Origin: an uncultured Aquimarina sp.
GTDB lineage: Bacteria; Bacteroidota; Bacteroidia; Flavobacteriales; Flavobacteriaceae
Length of the DNA: 64,000 nt
Assembly: GCA_947502885.1 (NCBI GenBank)
Contig: CANNBP010000001.1
Span: forward strand, 904,310-968,309
Direction: 5' to 3'
Shown here one piece after another: positions 34,214-43,055 of the stretch (positions are counted from its first letter, which is position 1; each line of letters starts with the position of its first letter). The notes under the pieces are model-generated. The model did no database searches. It saw nothing but the letters and a program-made list of their open reading frames with translations, and was not told where the DNA came from. Made by a program: the position numbers and the translations under genes.

Positions 34214-36256
34214 TTACGATGTAACCTCTTTACCAGTTCCATCGACTCCCCAAACTAGATTTCCATTTGCATTTACAATTGCTATGGCATAAATATCATT
34301 AGTAGCACTATCTTCTGGTAATATAATTGAGATACCACCGTAACAACCGGTTGTTTTAGATACATCTCCAATGGTGAGGGCATTATCACCTCCTATAGTT
34401 GAAGGATAAGGTATATTAATTAAGACCGATTCTGATGTTGGTATAGGGTTAGATGTACTTTGTATGCCATTACAATCTATAGCCCATATCGTATTACCTT
34501 TGTCATCTGTAACCACTAAGGGCCAGTTATTAGATACTGCATCTGGTACAATTATTTTTAATGCAGCACATATATTGTTATTAGGATTGTTTCCTATTAC
34601 ATATCCACTACTTCCTGGTTCAGGAAAATTAATGTTTAAGTTACAAGATGCTCCTGGGTTATTATTTTGTGGTGTTCCTTGAGTTGTATTTACATTTCCA
34701 CTAGCATCAACTCCCCAAATATATTCTCCTTTACTATTTCCTACGTTTATGGGATACGCAGAGCTTTCACTAGGGACTACAACCACTATTGCTCCCGAGT
34801 TTTTATTAATTGTAGATGCATTACCTATACAAAGTGAGCTTTCTCCATTTTCTACAGGATACGGTATAGTATCTGATACAACCGTTGCTATCTTAGAGTT
34901 GATATGGATGTTAGAAGCATTTATATTGGGCATTTGTCCATGGTAATCAAACAATAACGGGATATCTTTTTGGAATACCAGAAGATGTGTAGAGCCTCCA
35001 AAATGAAACATTCCAATTTCTTCTCCCTTGGTTACTGTATCTCCTGCTTGGACTGTAATATCACATGTAGCACACTCTGCCATACCGATAGGAATTACCA
35101 CCATATCTCCTATTGCGCTATTGTTGGCTTCTATTTCAATTATTCCTCGTGTGGCAACATTAGCTATATATCCTTGTGACTCGTTAGGACCGGAAGGATC
35201 AAAGTCATTTTGAGATTCTGGTAATAATTCTGAGTAGTACGTACTATTAAATGGTGTTTGCTTTGCAGTTTGATAAACCGTTTTAATGGTTCCGTCTACT
35301 GGGCTATGCCAGCGATGATAGCTCTCTGCACTTAGAAAGGCTTGATAAATAGTTCCTCCCTCAAACTTATCGGTTAAAGGTGAGTTTCCTTTGGTTTCGT
35401 TAAAAATATTTAATAATGAATAAGGTTGTCCCTTAACCCAATATGTATTTTCTCTCTTTACATTGTATGCTACTCTATAGGGTCCAGACTCGCAAGCATT
35501 GGCTATGACGTCATCTCCATCTGCAATTGGACGAACTCCAGGTTTAAACTCTCTTGTAAAAAAATGATCCCAACTCGTAAACCCATAATGAGAGTCTTTA
35601 ACATCTGGGCAAATAAATGAAGCTATAAATAATGCTCTTGCGGCTATTGGGTTTCCTTTATAATCGTTTCCATCATTTAAAGCATCAGCCATGGCAATCA
35701 TAGCTTGGTCACTTAACCAATAGTACTGAGGATCATTAAAATGTCCTGCATAATGAGTCACCTCTTTATTACTATTTAAAACAGTATGCTTAGACAAAGA
35801 ACTGGTAAGAAATTTACCCCAGTCATTAAGTACTTTATTAAAATGCTCATTTACTCCGTTATCTAAGAAAAAATTATGACCTGCTTCTGTTCCCATTGCC
35901 CAATCAAGCAAAGAATTAATTGGAAAACCAACGCAACCAGACTCGTTAAATGTTTGTGTCATGATCATAATACCATTTAAAAGAGGGATAAATTCACTCC
36001 AACTTTGTAATTCTGATCCGTAGTAAAGGTTTCTATATTTTGCAGGTACTTCGGTAAACATATCATTAGACCAAGTACTTATTTGGGGATTACTCGTTAC
36101 ATATTCGTTAAGAGCTTTAATATTGGGAGTTAACGGGGTTGGATTCGCGGTAACATAGGACTTAATACCTTTGATATGATTTTTTATTAAATCGTAATCT
36201 GCAGGTAGCCATTTACCAACATTGAATCGATGTTTTTTCTCATTTATTCTTTCCAT
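34214..36256 (-). CDS. phosphatidylserine-decarboxylase-like pyruvoyl enzyme with three C-terminal repeats
   Basis: A 680-residue protein with no signal peptide or membrane helix. An N-terminal region (1-200) resembles the PSD-associated domain found in soluble decarboxylases such as fungal PsiD-like proteins. The decarboxylase domain carries FFTREFKPGVRPI (232-244), YHRWHSPVDG (313-322) and the self-cleavage motif GGST (420-423), where Ser422 would become the pyruvoyl group. Lack of a membrane anchor suggests an amino acid rather than phosphatidylserine as substrate (inference). From about 460 there are three repeats of 60-70 residues, each ending in a G-x-x-W-x-D-x-x-G turn (YIWGVDASG, TIWAIDCNG, LVWGVDGTG). 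I know of no such tail in characterised members. It is monocistronic. Confidence 0.75.
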   Translation of the reverse strand: MERINEKKHRFNVGKWLPADYDLIKNHIKGIKSYVTANPTPLTPNIKALNEYVTSNPQISTWSNDMFTEVPAKYRNLYYGSELQSWSEFIPLLNGIMIMTQTFNESGCVGFPINSLLDWAMGTEAGHNFFLDNGVNEHFNKVLNDWGKFLTSSLSKHTVLNSNKEVTHYAGHFNDPQYYWLSDQAMIAMADALNDGNDYKGNPIAARALFIASFICPDVKDSHYGFTSWDHFFTREFKPGVRPIADGDDVIANACESGPYRVAYNVKRENTYWVKGQPYSLLNIFNETKGNSPLTDKFEGGTIYQAFLSAESYHRWHSPVDGTIKTVYQTAKQTPFNSTYYSELLPESQNDFDPSGPNESQGYIANVATRGIIEIEANNSAIGDMVVIPIGMAECATCDITVQAGDTVTKGEEIGMFHFGGSTHLLVFQKDIPLLFDYHGQMPNINASNIHINSKIATVVSDTIPYPVENGESSLCIGNASTINKNSGAIVVVVPSESSAYPINVGNSKGEYIWGVDASGNVNTTQGTPQNNNPGASCNLNINFPEPGSSGYVIGNNPNNNICAALKIIVPDAVSNNWPLVVTDDKGNTIWAIDCNGIQSTSNPIPTSESVLINIPYPSTIGGDNALTIGDVSKTTGCYGGISIILPEDSATNDIYAIAIVNANGNLVWGVDGTGKEVTS

Positions 36257-36666
36257 TGTTATATATATTATGATTTGACTTAAACTTTCGTATGTTTTTC
36301 ATTATATATTTTCACATCTGACTAAGTGAACAAATGGGGTAAATTTTTAGTACACATACCAATTATAAATGGTAAATCAAGACAATTGTACTTCGTTAGT
36401 ACTAAAGATATGATCTCTTTTAAAATCCTCTTTACGGTAATCCTCGTAAAAGCTTCCTTTTTTTTTCGTATGGAAGCTAGTTTTTTAACTTAACTTTATA
36501 TTTTCCTGTATGACATTGAAGATAAATTGAATTGGGTTCAGTCCCTTCTTTGAATAGGAATAATCTTAGTAACATATTCTAGAAGAAGTGTCAATAGGCA
36601 ATGTACTCTAAGGTATATTAATTCGTATTTAACCGTTTTTAAGTGTGTTACAAAGCTAGTAACGCT
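36257..36666. other. 410-bp intergenic region with one hairpin
   Basis: No convincing gene on either strand. AGCTTCC (36451-36457) and GGAAGCT (36472-36478) form a 7-bp stem around a T-rich loop, followed by a T-run on the plus strand. This may be the terminator for the leftward VOC operon or a remnant. A smaller inverted pair, GTTAC/GTAAC, sits just before the VOC stop. Confidence 0.4.
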
Positions 36667-37386
36667 CTATACTTCTTGAAGGTAGAAAAAAGCTTCATTA
36701 GAATTATCTGTAAACAACGTACGATCATTTTCTTGCATAACTTGCCTTCCTCCATTCTGAAGAATTTTGTCTTTGGTTTTAGATAGGTTCTCTACTCCAA
36801 ATGTACAGATCCAATAGTTATATTTTCCTTTATAGGTTTCAGAAATTTCTTTAATATCTGTAATATGTTCATTTCTATGATCAAAAACATTATAATACCC
36901 TTCTTCTTTTCTTTTGATTTGCCAATCAAAAACACCTTGATAAAACGGAATAGCTTTATCAGATTCAGAAATATGCAATTCATTCCAAATAAGCGTATTT
37001 AACGTGTTTTTTGTACGTGTATTTTTGAGTTTATTTCCTTCATAAATAGTAAAACCAGCTCCTAGTGGATCGCGAATTAATGCAATATTGCCTAAGTTTT
37101 TAATTTGCTAATCTATTTCTATTATTCCTCCTAGTTGTTTTGCTTTTTCTACCACATTATTTACATTCTGTACTTTAATATACGTCATCCAAAAATGAGG
37201 CATACGCATTTGTTTAAACTTTTTTGGAGTTTCGTATAGCCCCGCTACTTCAAAATGATCAATAAAAGCGGTATAGTAATCTTCAGTTCTATAATAATTC
37301 CACCCAAAAACATTTTTATAAAATTGAATAGACTTTTGAGGTGAATATGTAGATAGATCAGCAAAAAATGAGGTATTTATTGTCAT
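36667..37386 (-). pseudogene. two-domain VOC/glyoxalase-like protein interrupted by an in-frame TAG
   Basis: From ATG at 37386 a single frame of 239 codons contains two VOC domains: STYSPQKSIQFYKNVFGWNY in the first half and ELHISESDKAIPFYQGVFDW in the second. A TAG at 37108-37110 interrupts it between the domains. The frame on both sides is the same and the sequence across the stop reads naturally (GGIIEID, stop, QIKNLGNIALIRDPLGAGF). Either a recent nonsense mutation makes it a pseudogene, the first domain works alone, or the stop is read through. It is the last gene of the 38827-36667 operon. Confidence 0.7.
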
Positions 37387-37397
37387 ACAATATTTAT

Positions 37398-38297
37398 TTA
37401 ATCATTAGACTTAGAACTTTCTTGAGGCATCCAATCTGGTGGTTTTACAAATGCTAAAAACTTGTTTTTGATTCCTTCAATTTGTTTTAATTTTCTTAAA
37501 AAACGCGTAATACCATGAAAAAAAACGGTAATTGGGTTAACACTATTTAATGGTTCTGAAATACCATATATCACCTTCTCTTTTTCTGGCTCAAAGGTTC
37601 CTAACATTCGATCCCATATGATAAGAATTCCTGCATAATTTTTATCCCAATACTGGCGATTTGAACCATGATGCACTCTATGATGCGATGGTGTATTAAA
37701 AATAAACTCTACTGGTTTTGTTAGCTTACCAACTATTTCTGTATGTAATAATGTTTGAAACACTTGTACAAATACTTCTGACAACAATACCAAAATTGGA
37801 TCATAACCTAACATTACAATAGGTAATGAAAACAAAATAGGTAAAATAGCGTCAAAAGGCCCAAAGCGATAAGCTACAGACATATTAAAATGTGGAGAAC
37901 TATGATGTACTGTATGTGTTGCCCAACCAATACCAATACGGTGCATCATGCGATGCTCCCAATAATAAGCAAAATCTGCTAGCAAAATACAGGTGATAAT
38001 GGTAATCCAATTAAGCTCAAGGTTTGGCAAACTAAAGTTATGGTATACCCAAAAATAAAGCTTTGTAACAGCTAATAGACCAAGAATGATCTCAATTAAA
38101 AAAAATGCGCCAAACGTGATTACATTTGCAATACTATCTAAAACCAAATCTTTACTCAATCGTTTTTGATATGCATACCGTATTAATTCTAACACAAAAA
38201 ATGGTAAAATAATATAGAGTAAACTTAAATCATTGAATATATAAAACCAGTACTCTACATCAATCCAATCTATCTGTTTTGATAAAAACTCTATCAT
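37398..38297 (-). CDS. sterol desaturase/fatty acid hydroxylase family protein
   Basis: A 299-residue membrane di-iron enzyme with 4-5 helices. The histidine boxes are HRMMH, HTVHHSS and HHRVHH, in the order and spacing of the FA_hydroxylase superfamily. It would use O2 to hydroxylate a lipid. The ATG is 3 bp after the stop of the secreted-protein gene upstream, so the two are co-transcribed. A second paralogue lies at 42165-43040. Confidence 0.85.
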   Translation of the reverse strand: MIEFLSKQIDWIDVEYWFYIFNDLSLLYIILPFFVLELIRYAYQKRLSKDLVLDSIANVITFGAFFLIEIILGLLAVTKLYFWVYHNFSLPNLELNWITIITCILLADFAYYWEHRMMHRIGIGWATHTVHHSSPHFNMSVAYRFGPFDAILPILFSLPIVMLGYDPILVLLSEVFVQVFQTLLHTEIVGKLTKPVEFIFNTPSHHRVHHGSNRQYWDKNYAGILIIWDRMLGTFEPEKEKVIYGISEPLNSVNPITVFFHGITRFLRKLKQIEGIKNKFLAFVKPPDWMPQESSKSND

Positions 38298-38299
38298 AA

Positions 38300-38827
38300 T
38301 TATTGTCTTTCCCAGGTTTCTATATCACTATATCCATAAGATTCATAACTCAACTTAAAAGTATTTTCATCTACCATATCAATATCGCATTCTACATCAT
38401 ACTTTTTTCCTTTATAGGTTATTATATATATACCTTTACCTTTATAACCATCAAATTTCTTAATGACAAGAGTTTTGATTTTTTTGGCTTTTTGGCTATT
38501 TCCCTTTTCATCTTGATACTCTAGTGTTGAAGCATTAAAAACATTACCTTCTTTTTTGATCTCATAGACAATCCCACCTTTAAAATCTTTATCATCGTAT
38601 ATAACTTTCCATTTACCAATGATATAATCGGTTTCTAAATCACGATTATTTTCTTCAGTTTTCGATTCTTGTTTTGTTTGCTCGACTGTATCTTCAAAAG
38701 AAACCTCAGTTTCTAAACTCTCATTAGTATTTACTTTTTGTTGAGAAGCATAAGTTACCAAATGCGCAGTACCCGCAATAAGGATAATAAAAAAGAGAGT
38801 TCTAAAAAATAACGTTGAATTTTTCAT
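38300..38827 (-). CDS. secreted DUF2147-like protein
   Basis: A 175-residue protein. I prefer the ATG at 38827 to one nine codons upstream because the signal peptide (MKNSTLFFRTLFFIILIAGT) starts there. After an acidic linker, the domain runs from IIGKWKVIYDDKDFKGGIVY to the end (TFKLSYESYGYSDIETWER). It resembles small lipocalin-like or DUF2147 domains. It is the first gene of an operon with the desaturase and VOC genes, and has a CRP/FNR-type box. Confidence 0.65.
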   Translation of the reverse strand: MKNSTLFFRTLFFIILIAGTAHLVTYASQQKVNTNESLETEVSFEDTVEQTKQESKTEENNRDLETDYIIGKWKVIYDDKDFKGGIVYEIKKEGNVFNASTLEYQDEKGNSQKAKKIKTLVIKKFDGYKGKGIYIITYKGKKYDVECDIDMVDENTFKLSYESYGYSDIETWERQ

Positions 38828-38844
38828 AAGTTTTTTATTTGGTA

Positions 38845-38892
38845 CAAATATCATAAGTCCAGAGCGTTATTTTTTTGACCTATGTCAAAAAA
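38845..38892 (-). promoter_or_regulatory. CRP/FNR-type box plus -7 element for the secreted protein-desaturase-VOC operon
   Basis: The core TGACCTATGTCA (38876-38887) lies in a longer symmetric stretch (38871-38892) of T-run, GAC, 4-bp centre, GTC, A-run. At 23 bp from the core is GATATTTG on the minus strand (38845-38852), which keeps TTTG, 17 bp before the ATG at 38827. The stretch directly follows the stop codon of the Crp-family gene. Confidence 0.65.
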
Positions 38893-39462
38893 TCACTTTT
38901 GCCCTCTCATTCTACTTAAAGTTGCTTGTGATATCCCTAGAAAAGAAGCTATGTATCCTAGTTTAACTCGCAGTTCTATATTAGGTATATATGTCACTAA
39001 TAATTGATATTTTTCTTTTGCTGTAAGAAAAGACCAACCTTTAGAAAACTGATCTATAAAGGTTAACATTTCCTCTGCAAGTAGTCTGGCAAAGTTTCCA
39101 AAAGCAGGAAAATCTGCTATTAATTTTTGATAATCGTTATAGCTTATTTGATATAAAATACAATCCTCTAGGCCTTCTATCTCTTCATAGCTTTGTTTTT
39201 GTGTATAAAAGCTGTACCACGAAGTAATAAATTGATTTTCTATATAAAACCATGAGGACACCTGTCTATCATCATGATAATAGTAACTATGTAAAATTCC
39301 TTTCTCTATGAAGTACAATGCCTTTGCTGTATTACCATGAGCAAGTATCTTCTCTTTTTTTTTAATTTCTATGCACTCAAAATCTTTTAAAATTCTTTGT
39401 TGTAATTCTGGGGTTAGATAGCAGCGATTACTTATTTCTTGAATGAGGTTTTGCATTATCAC
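38893..39462 (-). CDS. Crp/Fnr-family transcriptional regulator
   Basis: A 189-residue regulator. The cyclic-nucleotide-binding beta barrel spans about 25-120 (KEKILAHGNTAKALYFIEKG). A helix-turn-helix ends the protein (LGYIASFLGISQATLSRMR). The barrel lacks the cAMP-binding R-S pair, and there is no Fe-S cysteine set. The recognition helix lacks the Glu-x3-Arg of CRP/FNR, so it is a less likely reader of the TGAY-N4-RTCA boxes than the REC-CRP protein. This short form is common in Bacteroidota. Confidence 0.82.
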   Translation of the reverse strand: MIMQNLIQEISNRCYLTPELQQRILKDFECIEIKKKEKILAHGNTAKALYFIEKGILHSYYYHDDRQVSSWFYIENQFITSWYSFYTQKQSYEEIEGLEDCILYQISYNDYQKLIADFPAFGNFARLLAEEMLTFIDQFSKGWSFLTAKEKYQLLVTYIPNIELRVKLGYIASFLGISQATLSRMRGQK

Positions 39463-39524
39463 AATTGAAATTAAAAATAGGTATTATGAATTGAGCATAA
39501 GGGCCTTGGTATAACAATATTTAG

Positions 39525-39923
39525 CTATTTTTTTTTTGAGAGCAATGTTAAAACTTGAATCGCCTTGCCTGCATCATTTACATCTACAAAAATATGGTCA
39601 TGATAAAATCCTGCTATCACATTGCAGCTTATATTATGCTCTGCCAATTCTTTTGAAAACAACGCGGTTAAACCAACAGCTTCTAATGACGAATGGATCA
39701 TTAATGTAATCCATGACGCCACATAGTTATATGCAAGCCCTAATTCATCTGCCTTTTCTCTTTTAATAACAATGGTGACTCCCTCTCTTTCTTTAAATTC
39801 ACAAACTGTACTTTCTCTATCAATATTACTTACATCTTTTACACTTGCAAATACGTATTCACCTTTATTGAGCTTAGGAGTCATTCCTTTTATTAACTTT
39901 GATAAGTTTGTTTCTCCTGTCAT
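39525..39923 (-). CDS. ACT-domain protein
   Basis: A 132-residue protein with two ACT-like halves. The first half holds LNKGEYVFASVKDVSNID and the second HSSLEAVGLTALFSKELAEHNISCNVIAGFYHDHIFV. This matches the small ACT_7/CASTOR-like family, which usually binds amino acids. The ligand is unknown. The neighbouring Crp-family gene lies 62 bp downstream in the same direction. Confidence 0.72.
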   Translation of the reverse strand: MTGETNLSKLIKGMTPKLNKGEYVFASVKDVSNIDRESTVCEFKEREGVTIVIKREKADELGLAYNYVASWITLMIHSSLEAVGLTALFSKELAEHNISCNVIAGFYHDHIFVDVNDAGKAIQVLTLLSKKK

Positions 39924-40047
39924 TTAAATAACATTATTTTTATCTCTCTAATGTACAATTATATTTTCTTATTCTTTCTAATGTATCAATTGAGATTTAA
40001 TATCATTTCACTTGAATAATTAAAAAATCATACATTCTAGTATAATA

Positions 40048-40950
40048 CTATTTTATCTTTTTTACCACGATTTTATGCTTATCTACGGTATAAAATATTA
40101 CTTTGTCGACTTCTTCATTAAACATTATGCTTTTTGCCTTTAGCTTTTCTTTCAAAGCAACTATATTTCCTGAAAAATTAATGGTTTGCAAACCATTAAT
40201 TGAGGTTGAGTTTAAACTAAAATCTTTATCATACTCACTCCCCCAATAATGTTGAATTTCTATAAACAAATGACTTTGTTGATACATCCATTCTCTATTT
40301 TCAATGGCATCAATATCTGGATTAGGAGGTCGTAGTGTTTTATCTCCTAAAAAATATAAGGTGAATCCATTTGAACGATCTACGTACATTCTCACAAGTA
40401 GTTTTAATTCTAAAATCTCTTCATAAAATTTAATACTCTTTACTGGATCTTTTGTTCTAATGGTTAATAAGCCCAAAGCCATATCTTCTTTAAAAAGAAA
40501 ATCAGTCTTTGAAATTGCTTGTTTATTTTGTTTAAATGTTTTTTGAATATACTCTACATGATGGTTTTCTATATCTATTGTGTGTGATAAATAACCTATA
40601 TCTCCAAATTGGTAAGGTTCACCAATTTTATGATTTTGATTTTGTAATTGCGTATATATTTTTTGGATATCAGTAACAAACAAACTATACTTCCAGTAAT
40701 TATCTGTTGATGTTTGTTGATACAACGTTTTTGTTAACGATGGAGAGTATTTTAATTGAATATTAAAATGTTCATTTTCTAAATACAAATTATAATATGT
40801 AGAATTATCTTCTAAAAACTCATTCAACAAACTAAAACCTAAAACATTGATATAAAAGGAAAGTGTTTGCTCTGGTTCAAAAATTTGTAGCGTAAAGCTC
40901 TGTAATTTTATTTTCGAAAAAAATGGAATCTCTGCGGTTGTACTTTTCAT
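40048..40950 (-). CDS. two-domain VOC (glyoxalase/dioxygenase fold) protein
   Basis: A 300-residue cytoplasmic protein with two vicinal-oxygen-chelate domains: LQIFEPEQTLSFYINVLGFSLL near the start and LTIRTKDPVKSIKFYEEILEL near 170. Metal ligand candidates include H120 and H134 regions, but no complete ligand set is certain. The substrate is unknown. Its promoter has a CRP-like box with an 18-bp symmetric sequence. Confidence 0.75.
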   Translation of the reverse strand: MKSTTAEIPFFSKIKLQSFTLQIFEPEQTLSFYINVLGFSLLNEFLEDNSTYYNLYLENEHFNIQLKYSPSLTKTLYQQTSTDNYWKYSLFVTDIQKIYTQLQNQNHKIGEPYQFGDIGYLSHTIDIENHHVEYIQKTFKQNKQAISKTDFLFKEDMALGLLTIRTKDPVKSIKFYEEILELKLLVRMYVDRSNGFTLYFLGDKTLRPPNPDIDAIENREWMYQQSHLFIEIQHYWGSEYDKDFSLNSTSINGLQTINFSGNIVALKEKLKAKSIMFNEEVDKVIFYTVDKHKIVVKKIK

Positions 40951-40967
40951 ATGAATTCTTTTTGAGA

Positions 40968-41014
40968 CAAAGAAAAACCTATTAAAAAGTAATTACTTGT
41001 GACTTTTATCACAA
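40968..41014 (-). promoter_or_regulatory. CRP/FNR-type box upstream of the VOC gene
   Basis: TGACTTTTATCA (41000-41011) lies within TTGTGACTTTTATCACAA (40997-41014), which matches the classic CRP form TGTGA-N6-TCACA. The best -7 candidate TTTCTTTG (40968-40975, minus strand) is 24 bp away, one more than usual, and 17 bp before the ATG. Confidence 0.62.
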
Positions 41015-41074
41015 AATCATATAGTAATTAGGTATAAGGATGAATAACGTATTTTATATTCTCATCTTTCTTTT

Positions 41075-41626
41075 TTAATAGAGATCATTTTCTATGGTAT
41101 ACAAATTCTTCCATTCACTTTTTAAAATCGAATAAAAATCTACATTTATTTTCTCCCCATTCTTAATTTCGCACTCTCTCATTGTGCCTTCATAGGTGAA
41201 ATTAATCTTTTCTAAGGCTTTTTTGCACTTTGTATTTTCGCTAACAACAAATCCTTCAATTCTATTTAAGCCAAGTTTGGTAAATCCATATTCAAAAAGA
41301 AGCGGCATTACTTTTGTTAATATCCCCTTACCCCAAAACTCCTTAAGCAACCATAATCCAATTTCTGCCTTTTTATGCGTACGATCTAATCCATTAAATC
41401 CACCTGCACCACAAAACTCTTTAGTTTTTTTATCATATATCCCCCACCAAATTCCAGTTCCTTCTAACTTCAAACTTTTATACCAATCCATTTGTTCTTT
41501 GGTAGCCTCTAATGTTGCAAAATGAACATCATAGTATTTTGTAATTTCTGGATCAGAAAGTCCTGCATGAATTTTGGTTATATCATGGGCTTCTATTTCT
41601 TTTAATATATAATTATTTCCTGTCAT
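41075..41626 (-). CDS. GNAT N-acetyltransferase (RimJ/RimL type)
   Basis: A 183-residue acetyl-CoA-dependent acetyltransferase. Motif A contains IGLWLLKEFWGKGILTKVMP, and the family signature GLNRIEGFVVSENTKCKKALEKINF follows. Members acetylate ribosomal-protein N-termini or small amines; the target is unknown. It lies 3 bp after the tRNA-binding-domain gene, in one operon. Confidence 0.85.
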   Translation of the reverse strand: MTGNNYILKEIEAHDITKIHAGLSDPEITKYYDVHFATLEATKEQMDWYKSLKLEGTGIWWGIYDKKTKEFCGAGGFNGLDRTHKKAEIGLWLLKEFWGKGILTKVMPLLFEYGFTKLGLNRIEGFVVSENTKCKKALEKINFTYEGTMRECEIKNGEKINVDFYSILKSEWKNLYTIENDLY

Positions 41627-41629
41627 TTT

Positions 41630-41980
41630 TTACCCAATCCTTGTTCCGTTTTCTACTCGTCTTTCAGGTTGCAGTAAAGTCACTTCTTTATCATCTCCAA
41701 CACCTCCCAAAACAAGACATTCACTCATTATATTTGCAATTTGTTTAGGTGGAAAATTAACAACTGCAATTACTTGTTTACCTATTAAATCTTGTGAAGT
41801 ATATAATGTAGTAATTTGCGCAGATGTTTTTCTTTTTCCGTACTTTCCAAAATCAACAATCATTTTGTAAGCTGGATTCCTAACTTCTTTAAATTCTTCG
41901 GCCGAAATAATGGTTCCAACTCTCATTTCAACTTTCATAAATTCATTCCAGGTTAATGAATCATTTGCTAGTGTTGTCAT
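41630..41980 (-). CDS. CsaA-like tRNA-binding domain protein
   Basis: A 116-residue single OB-fold protein. KVEMRVGTIISAEEF, YGKRKTSAQITTLYTSQDL and VVNFPPKQIANIMSECLVLG are the tRNA-binding (EMAP/CsaA) signatures. CsaA has chaperone-like activity in Bacillus. It is the first gene of a two-gene operon with the acetyltransferase. Confidence 0.85.
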   Translation of the reverse strand: MTTLANDSLTWNEFMKVEMRVGTIISAEEFKEVRNPAYKMIVDFGKYGKRKTSAQITTLYTSQDLIGKQVIAVVNFPPKQIANIMSECLVLGGVGDDKEVTLLQPERRVENGTRIG

Positions 41981-42164
41981 ATATAATTTATCTTTACTAG
42001 TTTTTAATATGGTACTAAATATAATTACTTTTTAATTGATTTTACTATAAGGTCTCAAAACATAAACTTAAAAATATTTAGTGTGGATTAATCATTATTT
42101 ATAGCAATTCAATCTTTCAATATTTTCAATTATAATCTTAACTTTAGTCCATAATATAATTATA

Positions 42165-43040
42165 ATGAATGATTTAATATCTGTGTTTATCGATGCATTT
42201 ATGGGAAGTCTTCTTTGGACTTGGAACTCTATTCTTTTTAAAGTGCCTTGGTATATCAATTATTTTTGGGGATTAACAATCATCTCTCTTTTAATCTGGA
42301 CGATAGAAATTAGTTTTCCCTGGCGTAAAACACAGTCTATTTTTAGAAAAGACTTTTGGTTAGATGCTTTCTACATGTATTTCAATTTTTTTGTATTCAC
42401 CATTGTTATTAATGGTTTTTATAAAGTTTTTGAACTGCTTTTTAGCAAAATCGGTATCTCTTTACAAAGTCTTACCATTATTGATATTAGTGATTTACCT
42501 ATTTGGGGACAGCTTATTATATTTTTTATTGTATTAGACTTTGTACAATGGTTTACTCATGTTCTATTGCATAAGTATCATTTTTTATGGAGGTTTCATA
42601 AAATACATCATTCTGTTAAAGAAATGGGGTTTGCAGCTCACTTGCGTTATCACTGGATGGAAAATGTTTTTTATAAACCTTTAAAAACAATTGGAGTTAT
42701 GATTTTAGGAGGGTTCGAACCCGAACAAGCCTATATTGTACACTTTTTTGCAATTACCATAGGACATCTTAACCATGCAAATATTAAGATTACTTGGGGA
42801 CCTTTAAAATACATCCTCAATAACCCTGTAATGCACCTTTATCATCATTCTTATACACTTCCAAAAGAACGATATGGTGTTAATTTTGGAATTAGCTTAA
42901 GTCTATGGGATTATCTTTTTAAAACCTCATATATTCCAGAAAGTAGTGGTAAAATAGAATTAGGTTTCCCTGGGGATGAACATATACCCAAAAGCTTTAT
43001 ACGTCAAATCATATATGGCTTTACAAATAGAAACAATTGA
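42165..43040 (+). CDS. sterol desaturase/fatty acid hydroxylase family protein (second paralogue)
   Basis: A 291-residue membrane protein with di-iron histidine boxes HVLLH, HKIHHS and HLYHHSYTLP. Several hydrophobic segments occur in the first 130 residues. It would use O2 and reducing power to modify a lipid. It is distinct in sequence from the copy at 37398-38297. The gene is alone and converges with hemN 15 bp away. Confidence 0.83.
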   Translation: MNDLISVFIDAFMGSLLWTWNSILFKVPWYINYFWGLTIISLLIWTIEISFPWRKTQSIFRKDFWLDAFYMYFNFFVFTIVINGFYKVFELLFSKIGISLQSLTIIDISDLPIWGQLIIFFIVLDFVQWFTHVLLHKYHFLWRFHKIHHSVKEMGFAAHLRYHWMENVFYKPLKTIGVMILGGFEPEQAYIVHFFAITIGHLNHANIKITWGPLKYILNNPVMHLYHHSYTLPKERYGVNFGISLSLWDYLFKTSYIPESSGKIELGFPGDEHIPKSFIRQIIYGFTNRNN

Positions 43041-43055
43041 TAGTTTGACCTTTGA

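Noticed and set aside
37108..37110. Stop codon readthrough or special amino acid at the TAG
   Set aside because: The full readthrough context is absent and nothing here suggests pyrrolysine use; a nonsense mutation or sequencing error is simpler.
38893..39462. The 189-aa Crp/Fnr-family protein as the reader of all boxes
   Set aside because: Its recognition helix (SQATLSRMR) lacks the Glu-x3-Arg pair that reads TGA in CRP and FNR, whereas the REC-CRP protein keeps it. It is not excluded, only less likely.
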